Shown here: positions 1 to 7,450 of the stretch, one piece after another | Layout of the letters: each line of letters starts with the position of its first letter | How positions within the stretch are numbered: the stretch's first letter is position 1 | Source of the DNA: Taibaiella sp041660405 | Lineage (GTDB): Bacteria > Bacteroidota > Bacteroidia > Chitinophagales > Chitinophagaceae | DNA length: 64,000 nt | Direction of reading: 5' to 3' | Assembly (NCBI GenBank): GCA_041660405.1 | Contig: JBAZWL010000014.1 | Location: forward strand, 1-64,000 | Made by a program: the position numbers and the translations under genes | Notes under the pieces: generated by a model | Databases searched by the model: none | What the model was told of the DNA's origin: nothing | The model's input: the letters and a program-made list of their open reading frames with translations, nothing else

Positions 1-1
1 T

Positions 2-154
2 ATTAACAGTTGAACCTGCGGAAACGGTGATAGATTTTACATTGGCCACAACTACATTAAGGGTAGCATTTGCAGAAGAAGAGTTAGTAGTTTGTGCAGT
101 AGCAGCAACAGAACCTAAAGCGATGATGGCAGCAGCGAAAACGATCTTTTTCAT
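2..154 (-). CDS. Secreted protein, N-terminal part only (cut by window edge)
   Basis: The first 51 codons of a minus-strand gene are visible and its C-terminus lies outside the window. The start ATG at 154 opens a clear Sec signal peptide (MKKIVFAAAIIALGSVAATA, then Q). The exported part begins with a Thr/Ser/Asn-rich stretch and then a beta-rich stretch ending ...VNVKSITVSAGSTVN-like residues. A leader of roughly 70-80 bases separates it from a long promoter-like element that has a second copy near 18.7 kb. The family cannot be named from 51 residues. Confidence 0.75.
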   Translation of the reverse strand, partial: MKKIVFAAAIIALGSVAATAQTTNSSSANATLNVVVANVKSITVSAGSTVN

Positions 155-222
155 TTTTGTTTTAATATTTAATGTTTTGATTTAAAATTGTTTTGTTATT
201 ATTTGATTGATATTGTATCGTT

Positions 223-345
223 GTTTGATGATGCAAAGATGCGACGGAAAACAAAGGTGCACTAATCAAATTGTCATGAAAAAAGGTGGAAAACCGGAAA
301 GTTTATCATTGTTAAATATATCTAAACGTTTTGCTGATAATTGGA
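223..345 (-). promoter_or_regulatory. Long promoter-like element, copy 1 (shared with 18626-18748)
   Basis: About 123 bp align without a gap to 18626-18748, roughly 70-75% identical by eye. Invariant blocks at fixed spacing are CAAAGATGCGAC (234-245), AATCAAATTG (264-273), TTTATCAT (302-309) and CTGATAATT further out. Read on the minus strand the first block gives CATCTTTG, one base from the Bacteroidota -7 consensus TAnnTTTG. It points at the secreted-protein gene starting at 154. The remainder of 155-503 holds no gene that I can see. Confidence 0.5.
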
Positions 346-503
346 CTGCATGAAGAGGCTTTTTCGGAAGAAATTTTAACAATTACCGGAATAACCCACC
401 GGAGGTTATCATTTTTTGATCATTACTAAATTTGGTAAAATATTTATATCCTGTAGGTAGTTAAACCCTAACTTCACCAGAAAGCAACAATAAACTATCT
501 ATT

Positions 504-791
504 ATGATACCTATATTTAGTAACGCAAGCCTCGAAATGCAGGATGGCGAAAACCACGAACCTTCAGAATTCCTTGAATTTATAGATGAATTGATCCAGG
601 GGCGCCGAGTAGAAAAGCAAGATCCTGTATTGGAATTGTTGGAAGCGATACAAGAAAAGGAAGAAACGGAATTCCTGACCTACGAGGAACTTAAAGATGT
701 CAACGACTTTATTTTAAGGAATTACGGAGATCGTCCCAAGGACGAATATGGCGAGATGATTCCCTGGAATGAATTTCTACACGACTATTAA
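504..791 (+). CDS. Hypothetical acidic small protein (95 aa)
   Basis: A 95-residue cytoplasmic protein with no signal peptide or membrane segment. It is strongly acidic (many Glu/Asp, for example EKEETEFLTYEEL and DEYGEMIPWNEF) and looks all-helical. I do not recognise the family. The gene stands alone, with a separate promoter-like box before the next gene. Codon use looks like that of neighbouring genes. Confidence 0.6.
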   Translation: MIPIFSNASLEMQDGENHEPSEFLEFIDELIQGRRVEKQDPVLELLEAIQEKEETEFLTYEELKDVNDFILRNYGDRPKDEYGEMIPWNEFLHDY

Positions 792-843
792 TACTCAACT
801 ACCCACTACTAACCACTGATTACTAACCACTAAAAAAAATAAT

Positions 844-851
844 TACCTTTG
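844..851 (+). promoter_or_regulatory. -7 box TACCTTTG for the PhnA-like gene
   Basis: TACCTTTG matches the Bacteroidota -7 consensus TAnnTTTG and lies 20 bases before the ATG at 872. No clear TTG -33 box is seen. Confidence 0.5.
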
Positions 852-871
852 CAGCCTCTAAAACAGGAAAT

Positions 872-1456
872 ATGAAACTGGAAGATCAGCTGCTTCAACG
901 TAGTGGAAAACAATGCGAACTATGCCAATCGGGCGATAATATCAAAATGTATGAAGTGCCACCGCAGGACCGGAGCACTGAAGACAATACGATTATGATC
1001 TGCAACAAATGCCTTGCCCAGATTGATAAGAAAGAAGAATTGGACAGCAAACACTGGAATTGCTTAACCACAAGTATGTGGAGCGAGGTGCCCGGTGTAC
1101 AGGTAGTAAGCTGGCGCATGCTGAACCGTTTGAGTGCAGAAAGCTGGGCTATGGACAACCTGGATATGATGTACCTGGACGATGAGAAACTAGCCTGGGC
1201 CAAAGCTGCCGGCGATCAGGACAATGATGGTTCCGTTGATCTGCATAAAGATAGTAATGGCCAGGTGCTCCAGACAGGAGATACTGTAGTGCTTACCAAA
1301 TCGTTAGATGTAAAAGGTTCAACACTTAACGCCAAAATGGGTACCGTAGTAAAGAACATTCGCCTGGTGGAAAACAATACCGAACAAATAGAAGGTAAAA
1401 TAGAAGGACAGGTTATTGTCATTCTTACTAAATATGTGCGCAAGCAAAATAGCTAA
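872..1456 (+). CDS. PhnA/YjdM-like zinc-ribbon protein
   Basis: 194 residues. The N-terminal half has a zinc ribbon with two CxxC pairs (C15/C18 and C44/C47). The C-terminal ~70 residues match the PhnA domain: DSNGQVLQTGDTVVL, then a KGS...GT.VKNIRLVE block typical of that small beta-barrel. E. coli PhnA (YjdM) was named after the phosphonate locus but is not required for phosphonate use, and its biochemical role is unknown. Here it is monocistronic, with its own -7 box at 844-851 and a terminator at 1480-1506, and no phosphonate genes are nearby. Confidence 0.88.
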   Translation: MKLEDQLLQRSGKQCELCQSGDNIKMYEVPPQDRSTEDNTIMICNKCLAQIDKKEELDSKHWNCLTTSMWSEVPGVQVVSWRMLNRLSAESWAMDNLDMMYLDDEKLAWAKAAGDQDNDGSVDLHKDSNGQVLQTGDTVVLTKSLDVKGSTLNAKMGTVVKNIRLVENNTEQIEGKIEGQVIVILTKYVRKQNS

Positions 1457-1479
1457 GTTCTTTTGTATAATAATATTCA

Positions 1480-1506
1480 AACGGCTACCTCGTAAGGGTA
1501 GTCGTT
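1480..1506 (+). terminator. Intrinsic terminator after the PhnA-like gene
   Basis: Stem AACGGCTACC (1480-1489) pairs with GGTAGTCGTT (1497-1506) with one G-U pair, followed by a weak T-run. It lies 24 bases after the stop codon. Confidence 0.65.
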
Positions 1507-1519
1507 GTCTTTTATCCGG

Positions 1520-1721
1520 TTTAAGATTTTTTGACTTCCCGTATGTAGGAAACAAGCTTACATAATTGTTAATGTCAATGAATACTTATTCCTCGCAGCG
1601 CCGCCGCGGCGCTGCGAGGAATAATATCTGATGAAATCACACCATTAACCTGATAGTCTGTATGTAATAATAAAAAGGTTATAATGGTTGTTTCCTGCAT
1701 ACGGATAGTCATTTAAGATTT
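1520..1721. mobile_element. MITE-like element with a central perfect 39-bp palindrome
   Basis: Imperfect 23-bp terminal inverted repeats at 1533-1555 and 1688-1710 match at 20 of 23 positions. A perfect palindrome at 1586-1624 (two 19-bp arms, 1-base spacer) lies between them; its GC-rich core stands out in AT-rich DNA. Outside the terminal repeats, the 10-base direct repeat TTTAAGATTT occurs at 1520-1529 and 1712-1721 and could be a target-site duplication. No ORF is present, so it would be non-autonomous. The direct repeat is AT-rich and could be chance. Confidence 0.5.
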
Positions 1722-1779
1722 CACAAAAGAATACACAGATTTAGTGATACACACCTGCCGAAGAACCTCTTTTTCTTTT

Positions 1780-1787
1780 TACCTTTG
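1780..1787 (+). promoter_or_regulatory. -7 box TACCTTTG for the WYL regulator
   Basis: Perfect TAnnTTTG match 17 bases before the ATG at 1805, implying a leader of about 10 bases. It lies outside the MITE-like element. Confidence 0.55.
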
Positions 1788-1804
1788 AGGAGAACCAATG
1801 TTAT

Positions 1805-2785
1805 ATGATCGACGAAAGCCCTAAACGTTTTGACCGGATTGTAGCGATACTCATTCAGCTGCAATCCAAGCGTATTGTAAAAGCGCAGGACCTGGCCGAC
1901 CGTTTCCAGGTGAGCCTTCGTACCATATACAGGGATATCCGTACGTTGGAATCTTCAGGTGTGCCTATACTTTCCGAAGCCGGTTCCGGTTACTCCATTA
2001 TGGACGGTTATCGTTTGCCCCCGGTAATGTTTACCCGCGAAGAAGCCGGCAGTTTTGTAGCTGCAGAAAAACTCATGCAGCAATTCACAGACAAAAATTT
2101 AGGGGAAAACTTCCGTTCGGCCGTATTTAAAGTAAAATCCGTTTTACGCAGCAAAGAGAAAGATTGGATCAGCACCCTCGAATCGCAGATCATGGTGAAC
2201 CCTGCGCGGGAACCTTTCAGTAATACCGTTCCCGATGCATTGGAGATTATTATGGAAAGCATTGCCGAACAAAAACAGGCAGCATTACTATACCAGGCCC
2301 TGGAGGCAGATACGCCCACCCCGCGTATGATAGAGCCGGTAGGTCTTTTCCACGAAAACAATAACTGGTACATTATGGGGTATTGCCACTTGAGAGAAGC
2401 GTACCGCCAGTTCCGTACCGACCGTATTTCGGGCATTAGCCGTACCGATAAATCGTATACCAGACAACATGGTAATATTGATCAATACCGGCAAAAAGAG
2501 GAGATTGAAAATAAGAAGACAATCAGAATTCTGGTAGATAGAAAAATACTGAAACACATACAGAACGGGCGCAAATATTATGGCTTTGTATCTGAAGAGC
2601 CCAGAGGCAATAGGGTAGAAATGACCTTTGAAATCTGCGAAGCCGACTACGGATTTGCACGATGGTACCTGATGTTTGGCGACTACGCCGAAATTCTTGA
2701 ACCCGAAAGCCTAAAAGAACAAGTACGCGAAATAGCCATGAAAACCGTAGCAAAACTCGGCCTCCCGGAAAGAGAATTGGTTTAA
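1805..2785 (+). CDS. YafY-family transcriptional regulator (HTH-11 + WYL domain)
   Basis: 326 residues. Residues ~8-60 form a winged HTH of the DeoR-like HTH_11 type, with recognition helix SLRTIYRDIRTLE (37-49). The middle and C-terminal parts carry the WYL ligand-sensing domain, with WYI at 188-190 and the downstream FRTDRI (203-208), followed by a C-terminal WCX-like extension. Family members act as ligand-responsive regulators; the ligand here is unknown. It converges on a DinB-family gene, a pairing often seen in Bacteroidota, and could control the dyad upstream of that gene (inference). Confidence 0.9.
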   Translation: MIDESPKRFDRIVAILIQLQSKRIVKAQDLADRFQVSLRTIYRDIRTLESSGVPILSEAGSGYSIMDGYRLPPVMFTREEAGSFVAAEKLMQQFTDKNLGENFRSAVFKVKSVLRSKEKDWISTLESQIMVNPAREPFSNTVPDALEIIMESIAEQKQAALLYQALEADTPTPRMIEPVGLFHENNNWYIMGYCHLREAYRQFRTDRISGISRTDKSYTRQHGNIDQYRQKEEIENKKTIRILVDRKILKHIQNGRKYYGFVSEEPRGNRVEMTFEICEADYGFARWYLMFGDYAEILEPESLKEQVREIAMKTVAKLGLPERELV

Positions 2786-2805
2786 AAAAACATCTTGATG
2801 AAATA

Positions 2806-2833
2806 GCAAAGACGCACAATGGTGCGTCTTTGC
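2806..2833. terminator. Bidirectional terminator between convergent genes
   Basis: Perfect 12-bp stem GCAAAGACGCAC / GTGCGTCTTTGC with loop AATG, between the stop codons of the WYL regulator (2785) and the DinB-family gene (2864). Confidence 0.8.
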
Positions 2834-2863
2834 CTGCAATTACTAACCCCTCCCAGAGTTATA

Positions 2864-3349
2864 TTATCTTTCCCAGAAGAAAGGTGGTTGAATATTCAGG
2901 CTGCGCAGATATACATAGCCCTCACCACGATGGTGGATTTCATTATCTATAAAGTAAAAGATCGAAGACCTTACTGTGCCTTTGTATTGACCAAACGTAG
3001 TGATCTCTTCAGAGAAACGCTCGTCGGATATCTGTGCCCAATATTGAGTGATTTCCTCTGTAGCCTTATCCCAAAGCTCAAGTAATTGATCCTTGCGTGT
3101 TACATTTTCAAAATGCTCGTTTAGTGTAACGGTTTCTCCGGTAACTATTTCCTTAATGCCCGGAGCACCAATTCCTAGTAGTTCCATCGTCATTTGAGCA
3201 AAAGTGCGCATGCCGCCAATGGTATGGTTAAACAATTCTTTTTCCGGAAAAGCCTCAATTACCCTGCGGGTCAAACCCCTGTGTCCGATCCAGTGTGCCA
3301 ATAAATCTGCGGAGCTCACTACCTGTTGTGCTGCTGTTGCTGTGTTCAT
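2864..3349 (-). CDS. DinB-family (DinB-like four-helix bundle) protein
   Basis: 161 residues, predicted all-helical. The C-terminal NEIHHRGEGYVYLR (from ~137) matches the metal-binding HxxxHR...YLR end of the DinB/YfiT superfamily, and H42 in the first helical pair is a likely third ligand. These are metal-dependent hydrolases or thiol transferases in Firmicutes; function in Bacteroidota is largely unassigned. It is not the DNA polymerase IV also called DinB. A -7 box and a palindromic operator candidate lie just upstream (3384-3419). Confidence 0.85.
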   Translation of the reverse strand: MNTATAAQQVVSSADLLAHWIGHRGLTRRVIEAFPEKELFNHTIGGMRTFAQMTMELLGIGAPGIKEIVTGETVTLNEHFENVTRKDQLLELWDKATEEITQYWAQISDERFSEEITTFGQYKGTVRSSIFYFIDNEIHHRGEGYVYLRSLNIQPPFFWER

Positions 3350-3383
3350 AAGATTAGTTTTTTGTTTTTTTATGTTTATAAAG

Positions 3384-3419
3384 CAAAGCTAGAACCGCGT
3401 ATTGACAACAGTATGTCAA
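3384..3419 (-). promoter_or_regulatory. Promoter and operator-like dyad upstream of the DinB-family gene
   Basis: On the minus strand TAGCTTTG (complement of 3384-3391) matches TAnnTTTG. Upstream, at 3402-3419, lies TTGACAACAGTATGTCAA, a perfect 6-6-6 dyad where the -33 region should be. This position suits a repressor or activator; the adjacent WYL regulator is the obvious candidate (inference). Confidence 0.5.
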
Positions 3420-3484
3420 CATGGAAACAGGGAAGTAAAATATTTTTTTAAATAACTATCCGGATACAGAAAATCAATACATAA

Positions 3485-3600
3485 ACAACCCCATTGTCAT
3501 CTTGAGGTACGAAAGATCTCTACGCATTAAGAGATCCTTCGATTGCTACGCAGATCTTCCCGAAGGTTTTCGGGATAAACTTGGATGACAATGGGGATGT
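3485..3600. repeat. Interspersed palindromic repeat, family A, copy 1 (inverted orientation)
   Basis: The outer arms ACAACCCCATTGTCATC and GATGACAATGGGGATGT are inverted repeats. Inside, GATCTCT...AGAGATC forms a second stem. One arm carries the short GAGGTACGAA interior (R arm) and the other the longer CAGATCT...GCAATCGAAGGATC interior (L arm), in the opposite order to the copies at 14.5, 16.9 and 17.6 kb. An extra CGAAGGTTTTCGG insertion makes this copy longer. No ORF. Confidence 0.75.
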
Positions 3601-3755
3601 TATTTCAGTTGCATGTTTCCCAATCTTCTTTCCATTAAATAAAATATACCTAAATATTATATATCAAAAATAATCCCTAATAAAACCAACGCGCCCCTTC
3701 AAACAAGTGTCTATTGCTCTGATATCATTCCCATGGAAATCCTAAATCCTGACCA

Positions 3756-5843
3756 TTGAAAAAAAAATACTTACTCAGTCTTATTTCCCTGATCCATATT
3801 TTAATAACCGTTCCTGCAAGCCTTAAGGCACAAGGCGAAAACAACAACTGGCATTTTGGCCAGAAAATGGGTATTGATTTCAATCAGAATCCACCGCAGT
3901 TTTTCGAAAGCAATATCCGCACCGGCGAAGGTTGCAGTTCCGTTAGCGATGCATCGGGCAACCTGTTGTTTTACACCATGGGTGCCAGGATATGGGACAG
4001 GAATGGCAACGAAATGCCTAACGCCACAGGGCTTTTGGGCAATGGCCCTGCGTATCAGGGGGTGCATGCCGGTTCCAGCGCCTACGGCGTAGCCATTATT
4101 CCCCATCCTGGAAATGCCAACCAGTACTTTGTGTTTAGCGGCGATGCTATCGAAGATGCTACCAATAAGTTGTACTATTCCCTGGTAGATATGACCCTCA
4201 ACGGAGGCATGGGCGATGTAGTACCAACTGTAAAAAATGTGCTCCTCATGACTAATGTGTACGAGTACCTGAGCACTACCCGTGGCGGCGATTGTAAAAG
4301 CTATTGGTTACTTGCCCGTACTTCCAATATGATGACCCGGGAGTTTTATGCTTTTAAAGTAGACGCGAATGGTGTTGCTCCTACACCCGTTATTACCGTA
4401 CCACCGCAAATGGCATTAAGTGCTACACCGCAAACCTGCTTTGCTGCGGACGGTGTTACCATGGTATCTTCCGGATTAAAATTGGTCTTATCCAGGTTTA
4501 ATAACCTTACGGGTGAGGTATACGATTTTGTAGGCATAGATGGTATTGAGATGGGGCCTGTAGCTTTTAGCCCCGATGCTTCCAAAGTATATATAGCAGC
4601 CAACAATTGGGGAGTCTTACAATATGATCTTTCCCTCATGCCCAATACCGCTGCAGTAGCGGCTTCAAAGATGGCCGTAGATTCTAATCATGATGATTGG
4701 GGTCCCATGCGTTACCATGATGTGCGTCTTGGACCAGATGGCAGGATGTATATTGTCAAAAATACCTTCAATCCCGGAATTGTTACAACCATATCGGTTA
4801 TTAATAATCCGGACGTAGTCGGCACTGGTTGCAACTTTATACCGGAAGCATTTACCATGCCCCCATCCTGGTTGCCTCCGCCTCCGCTCAATTATTTCTT
4901 TTGTTTCGGCAATCGGGTGGCCATTCTTCCACCGGCCGACACTGTCTATCATCCCGCAAAAGACACCCTTATATGTAGTGGCACCTTACAACTGGAATCG
5001 TCCGACGAAGATGCAACGATATTCGAATGGAGCACCGGAGCTGCAACAGGCAGTATTAATGTAAGCCAGCCAGGGCTGTATTGGGTAAGAGGTACAAACA
5101 ATTGTAGTATGACCACCGATACCTTTAATGTACAATTTGCCAATATTGCTATCGACCTGGGCAATGATACCGCCATCTGCACCGGCAAAAGCATTACCCT
5201 CAATGCCACCGGTCCCGACATCAGTAATTATAACTGGAACAACGGTTCCACCAATGCCACGCTGGAAGTATCGCAGGCAGGAACCTACTATGTTACCGGC
5301 TCGCTTAAAGATTGTATCGTTTCCGATACCATTCTTATCAGCATCACAGAACCGGAACTTTATATCGTGGAAAATGATACCACCATCTGCAACGATCAAC
5401 CACTGACCTTACACGCACAGGCCAATCCCGTAAGCACCTACAGCTGGAGCAATGGCGATCAGGATTATCTTACCGTAGCTGCCACTGCAGGCACCTATAC
5501 CGTAACCGCTACCAACGAGTGTGGCACCTACCAGGATTCGGTACAGATACTGGTACAAAACTGCGATTGTAAGATCTTTGCCCCCAATGCATTTTCACCC
5601 AATGGCGATGGTAAGAACGATACCTACGGTATACAACTAGCCTGTCAGCCATCCAGCTACAGCCTTAGTATATACAACCGCTACGGACAACGACTATATC
5701 AAACCACATCGCCCACCGCAACATGGAACGGCACCTTCAACGGACAACTACTTGATGCAGGCACCTATTTCTATTACATAACCATCAAAGGCCCCACCGG
5801 CACCGAATTCGAACAGAAAGGAGATATAATGCTGATACGGTAG
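3756..5843 (+). CDS. Secreted T9SS cargo protein with type B (CHU_C) sorting domain
   Basis: 695 residues. A Sec signal peptide (KKKYLLSLISLIHILI...) is followed by a ~390-residue N-terminal region with beta-propeller-like character, then PKD/Ig-like repeats of the form GTYYVTG..WSNG, and finally a gliding-motility-type C-terminal domain (about 605-695; FAPNAFSPNGDGKND, YNRYGQRLYQ, GTYFYYI) that directs export by the type IX system. The only in-frame start I can find is TTG at 3756, directly followed by nine A's; an ATG at 3733 is out of frame and stops at once. Ligand or substrate unknown. Confidence 0.88.
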   Translation: MKKKYLLSLISLIHILITVPASLKAQGENNNWHFGQKMGIDFNQNPPQFFESNIRTGEGCSSVSDASGNLLFYTMGARIWDRNGNEMPNATGLLGNGPAYQGVHAGSSAYGVAIIPHPGNANQYFVFSGDAIEDATNKLYYSLVDMTLNGGMGDVVPTVKNVLLMTNVYEYLSTTRGGDCKSYWLLARTSNMMTREFYAFKVDANGVAPTPVITVPPQMALSATPQTCFAADGVTMVSSGLKLVLSRFNNLTGEVYDFVGIDGIEMGPVAFSPDASKVYIAANNWGVLQYDLSLMPNTAAVAASKMAVDSNHDDWGPMRYHDVRLGPDGRMYIVKNTFNPGIVTTISVINNPDVVGTGCNFIPEAFTMPPSWLPPPPLNYFFCFGNRVAILPPADTVYHPAKDTLICSGTLQLESSDEDATIFEWSTGAATGSINVSQPGLYWVRGTNNCSMTTDTFNVQFANIAIDLGNDTAICTGKSITLNATGPDISNYNWNNGSTNATLEVSQAGTYYVTGSLKDCIVSDTILISITEPELYIVENDTTICNDQPLTLHAQANPVSTYSWSNGDQDYLTVAATAGTYTVTATNECGTYQDSVQILVQNCDCKIFAPNAFSPNGDGKNDTYGIQLACQPSSYSLSIYNRYGQRLYQTTSPTATWNGTFNGQLLDAGTYFYYITIKGPTGTEFEQKGDIMLIR

Positions 5844-6335
5844 ATAGCTTTTCAGCTCCGGCCCGTCATGCCGACCGAAGCAGTCGAAGCGCAAAAAAAA
5901 TGAAAGACTTGGTACACTAACTGTAGCGTCCCCGAAAGAATCGGGACAGGCTATGCCGGACTTGATCCGGCATCTCTCTACCACATACGCCGTCATGCCG
6001 ACCGAAGCAGCCGAAGTGCAGAAAAATGCAACAGCAGCCTAACCATCAATAATAGCCACAACCTAAAAGCGGAGTGGAGGCATCTCTACATCGCTTAGAG
6101 ATTTACCTTCGCTTAGAGATTTCTCCACTCCGCAATTTCAATTCCGCTCCGCTACATCGAAAAAGCTCCGGTCGAAATGACGGGATGTTTAATTGGCGTA
6201 ATATTATACGTGCTGAAAGCCCCGCTACACTAACTGTAGCGTCCCCGAAATAATCGGGGCAGGCTATGCCGGACTTGATCCGGCATCTCTCTACCACACC
6301 CGTCATGCCAACCGAAACAGCCGAAGTGCTAAGCG
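5844..6335. repeat. Gene-free repeat cluster (family B and an 85-bp direct repeat)
   Basis: No credible gene. An ~85-bp segment occurs twice in direct orientation (5914-5999 and 6227-6309), each containing GCCGGACTTGATCCGGC hairpins and ending in CGTCATGCC. Family B copies with CCGTCATGCCGACCGAAGC-like text occur near 5866, 5991 and 6300, with an inverted relative near 6158-6184. Between them, 6069-6141 forms a hairpin with 11-bp arms (GCGGAGTGGAG / CTCCACTCCGC). The region looks like repeated insertion and decay of short palindromic elements. Confidence 0.65.
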
Positions 6336-6660
6336 TTGTTTAGATCCCTACTGGATGACAATGCTATTCTGTATTCATCATACTTGTTACACAACCCCAT
6401 TGTCACCCAGAGGAACGAAGGGTCTCTACTCGCTTTTTACAATCCTTATTTTTACAAACCCATTATCATGCTGCAAGCATCTACACATCGCTTATAAACA
6501 CCATAGTATTGTTTAGATCCCTACGGGATGACAATGCTATTGTGTATTCATCATACTTGTTACACAACCCCATTGTCACCCAGAGGAACGAAGGGTCTCT
6601 ACTCGCTTTTTACAATCCTTATTTTTACAACCCCATTATCATGCTGCAAGCATCTACACG
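6336..6660. repeat. Tandem duplication, 173-bp period, containing family A half-arms
   Basis: Copy 1 starts at 6336 and copy 2 at 6509; about 154 positions are nearly identical (only a few substitutions such as CTGGATG/CGGGATG). Each copy contains an R-type arm of repeat family A (ACAACCCCATTGTCACCC). Copy 2 ends just before the vsr promoter, so the duplication sits at the edge of the defence island. Confidence 0.75.
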
Positions 6661-6691
6661 GAACAATGAACCCTATTTTCCGTCCGTACAT

Positions 6692-6699
6692 TATCTTTG
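6692..6699 (+). promoter_or_regulatory. -7 box TATCTTTG of vsr (near-leaderless)
   Basis: Perfect TAnnTTTG, ending 9 bases before the ATG at 6709. The expected start of transcription falls at or within a few bases of the start codon. This rules out the in-frame TTG at 6697, which lies inside the box. Confidence 0.6.
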
Positions 6700-6708
6700 C
6701 AACAACCA

Positions 6709-7131
6709 ATGACCGACGTACACGACAAAGCCACCCGCAGTTACAACATGAGCCGCATTAAAGGGAAAGATACCAAACCCGAAATGCTGGTACGTAAATT
6801 TCTATTCTCCAAAGGCTTTCGCTATCGTCTGCATGACAAAAAACTCCCCGGCAAACCTGACATTGTATTACCCAAATACAAAACCGTAATCTTTATTCAC
6901 GGTTGCTTTTGGCACGGACATGAAGGCTGTAAATTTTATGTTGTACCCAAAACCCGTACCGAATGGTGGCTGGAAAAGATTGGTAAGAATATAATGAATG
7001 ATGAAAAGGCTGTTAAAGCTTTAGTAGAGCAGGGGTGGAAGGTTATTATGATTTGGGAGTGCGATCTTAAAAAGAATTTATTAGAAGAAACCTTGCTGAA
7101 ACTTTCCTCCGATCTGCAAGAGATGCAGTAA
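6709..7131 (+). CDS. vsr: Very short patch repair endonuclease Vsr
   Basis: 140 residues, the usual length. N-terminal RSYNMSRIKGKDTKPE, then PDIVLPKYKTVIFIHGCFWHGH, which carries the catalytic Asp and the HGCFWH motif, then WWLEKIGKN and a C-terminal GW.V..IWECDL. Vsr nicks 5' of the T in T:G mismatches arising when 5-methylcytosine deaminates, classically in Dcm sites (CCWGG). Its position beside a Dcm-type methyltransferase and an EcoRII-type nuclease fits that specificity. ATG at 6709 is chosen because the upstream TTG overlaps the promoter. Confidence 0.95.
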   Translation: MTDVHDKATRSYNMSRIKGKDTKPEMLVRKFLFSKGFRYRLHDKKLPGKPDIVLPKYKTVIFIHGCFWHGHEGCKFYVVPKTRTEWWLEKIGKNIMNDEKAVKALVEQGWKVIMIWECDLKKNLLEETLLKLSSDLQEMQ

Positions 7132-7155
7132 AAATATATTTACCCACATTGTCAA

Positions 7156-7192
7156 AACGTGACTTATAAGCAAATGTATTATAAGTCACGTT
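7156..7192. promoter_or_regulatory. Operator-like inverted repeat (C-box-like) before the controller gene
   Basis: Perfect 14-bp arms AACGTGACTTATAA (7156-7169) and TTATAAGTCACGTT (7179-7192) with a 9-base spacer. The GACT...AGTC halves resemble C-boxes bound by restriction-modification controller proteins. The right arm ends 15 bases before the controller ATG at 7208, and CATTTTTG just before that ATG is a plausible -7 box. As RNA the repeat could also terminate vsr. Confidence 0.6.
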
Positions 7193-7207
7193 TATCATTT
7201 TTGCCTA

Positions 7208-7450
7208 ATGGAAATTCAGGGCAGAATTGGTGAGCGTATCAGGGAACTACGTTCGACGCTCAATCTCACTCAGGAAGCATTAGCCTTCAAATCAGAAGTA
7301 GACAGAACATTTATGAATCATGTGGAAAATGGGAAAAGAAACATTTCCATTGCCACACTTGAAAAAATTGTGTGTAGCGGATTAGAATCTACGCTTAAAG
7401 AGTTTTTCAATCATGACAGCTTTAACGGAAAAGGAAGGGTAAAGAAATGA
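7208..7450 (+). CDS. XRE-family HTH controller protein of the R-M system
   Basis: 80 residues consisting of one helix-turn-helix: IGERIRELRSTLNLTQEALA, then EVDRTFMNHVENGKRNISIATLEKI. Size and pattern match restriction-modification C proteins, which delay nuclease expression until methylation is established. It overlaps the methyltransferase gene by 4 bases (ATGA), so the two are probably translationally coupled, and a C-box-like inverted repeat lies directly upstream. Confidence 0.88.
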   Translation: MEIQGRIGERIRELRSTLNLTQEALAFKSEVDRTFMNHVENGKRNISIATLEKIVCSGLESTLKEFFNHDSFNGKGRVKK

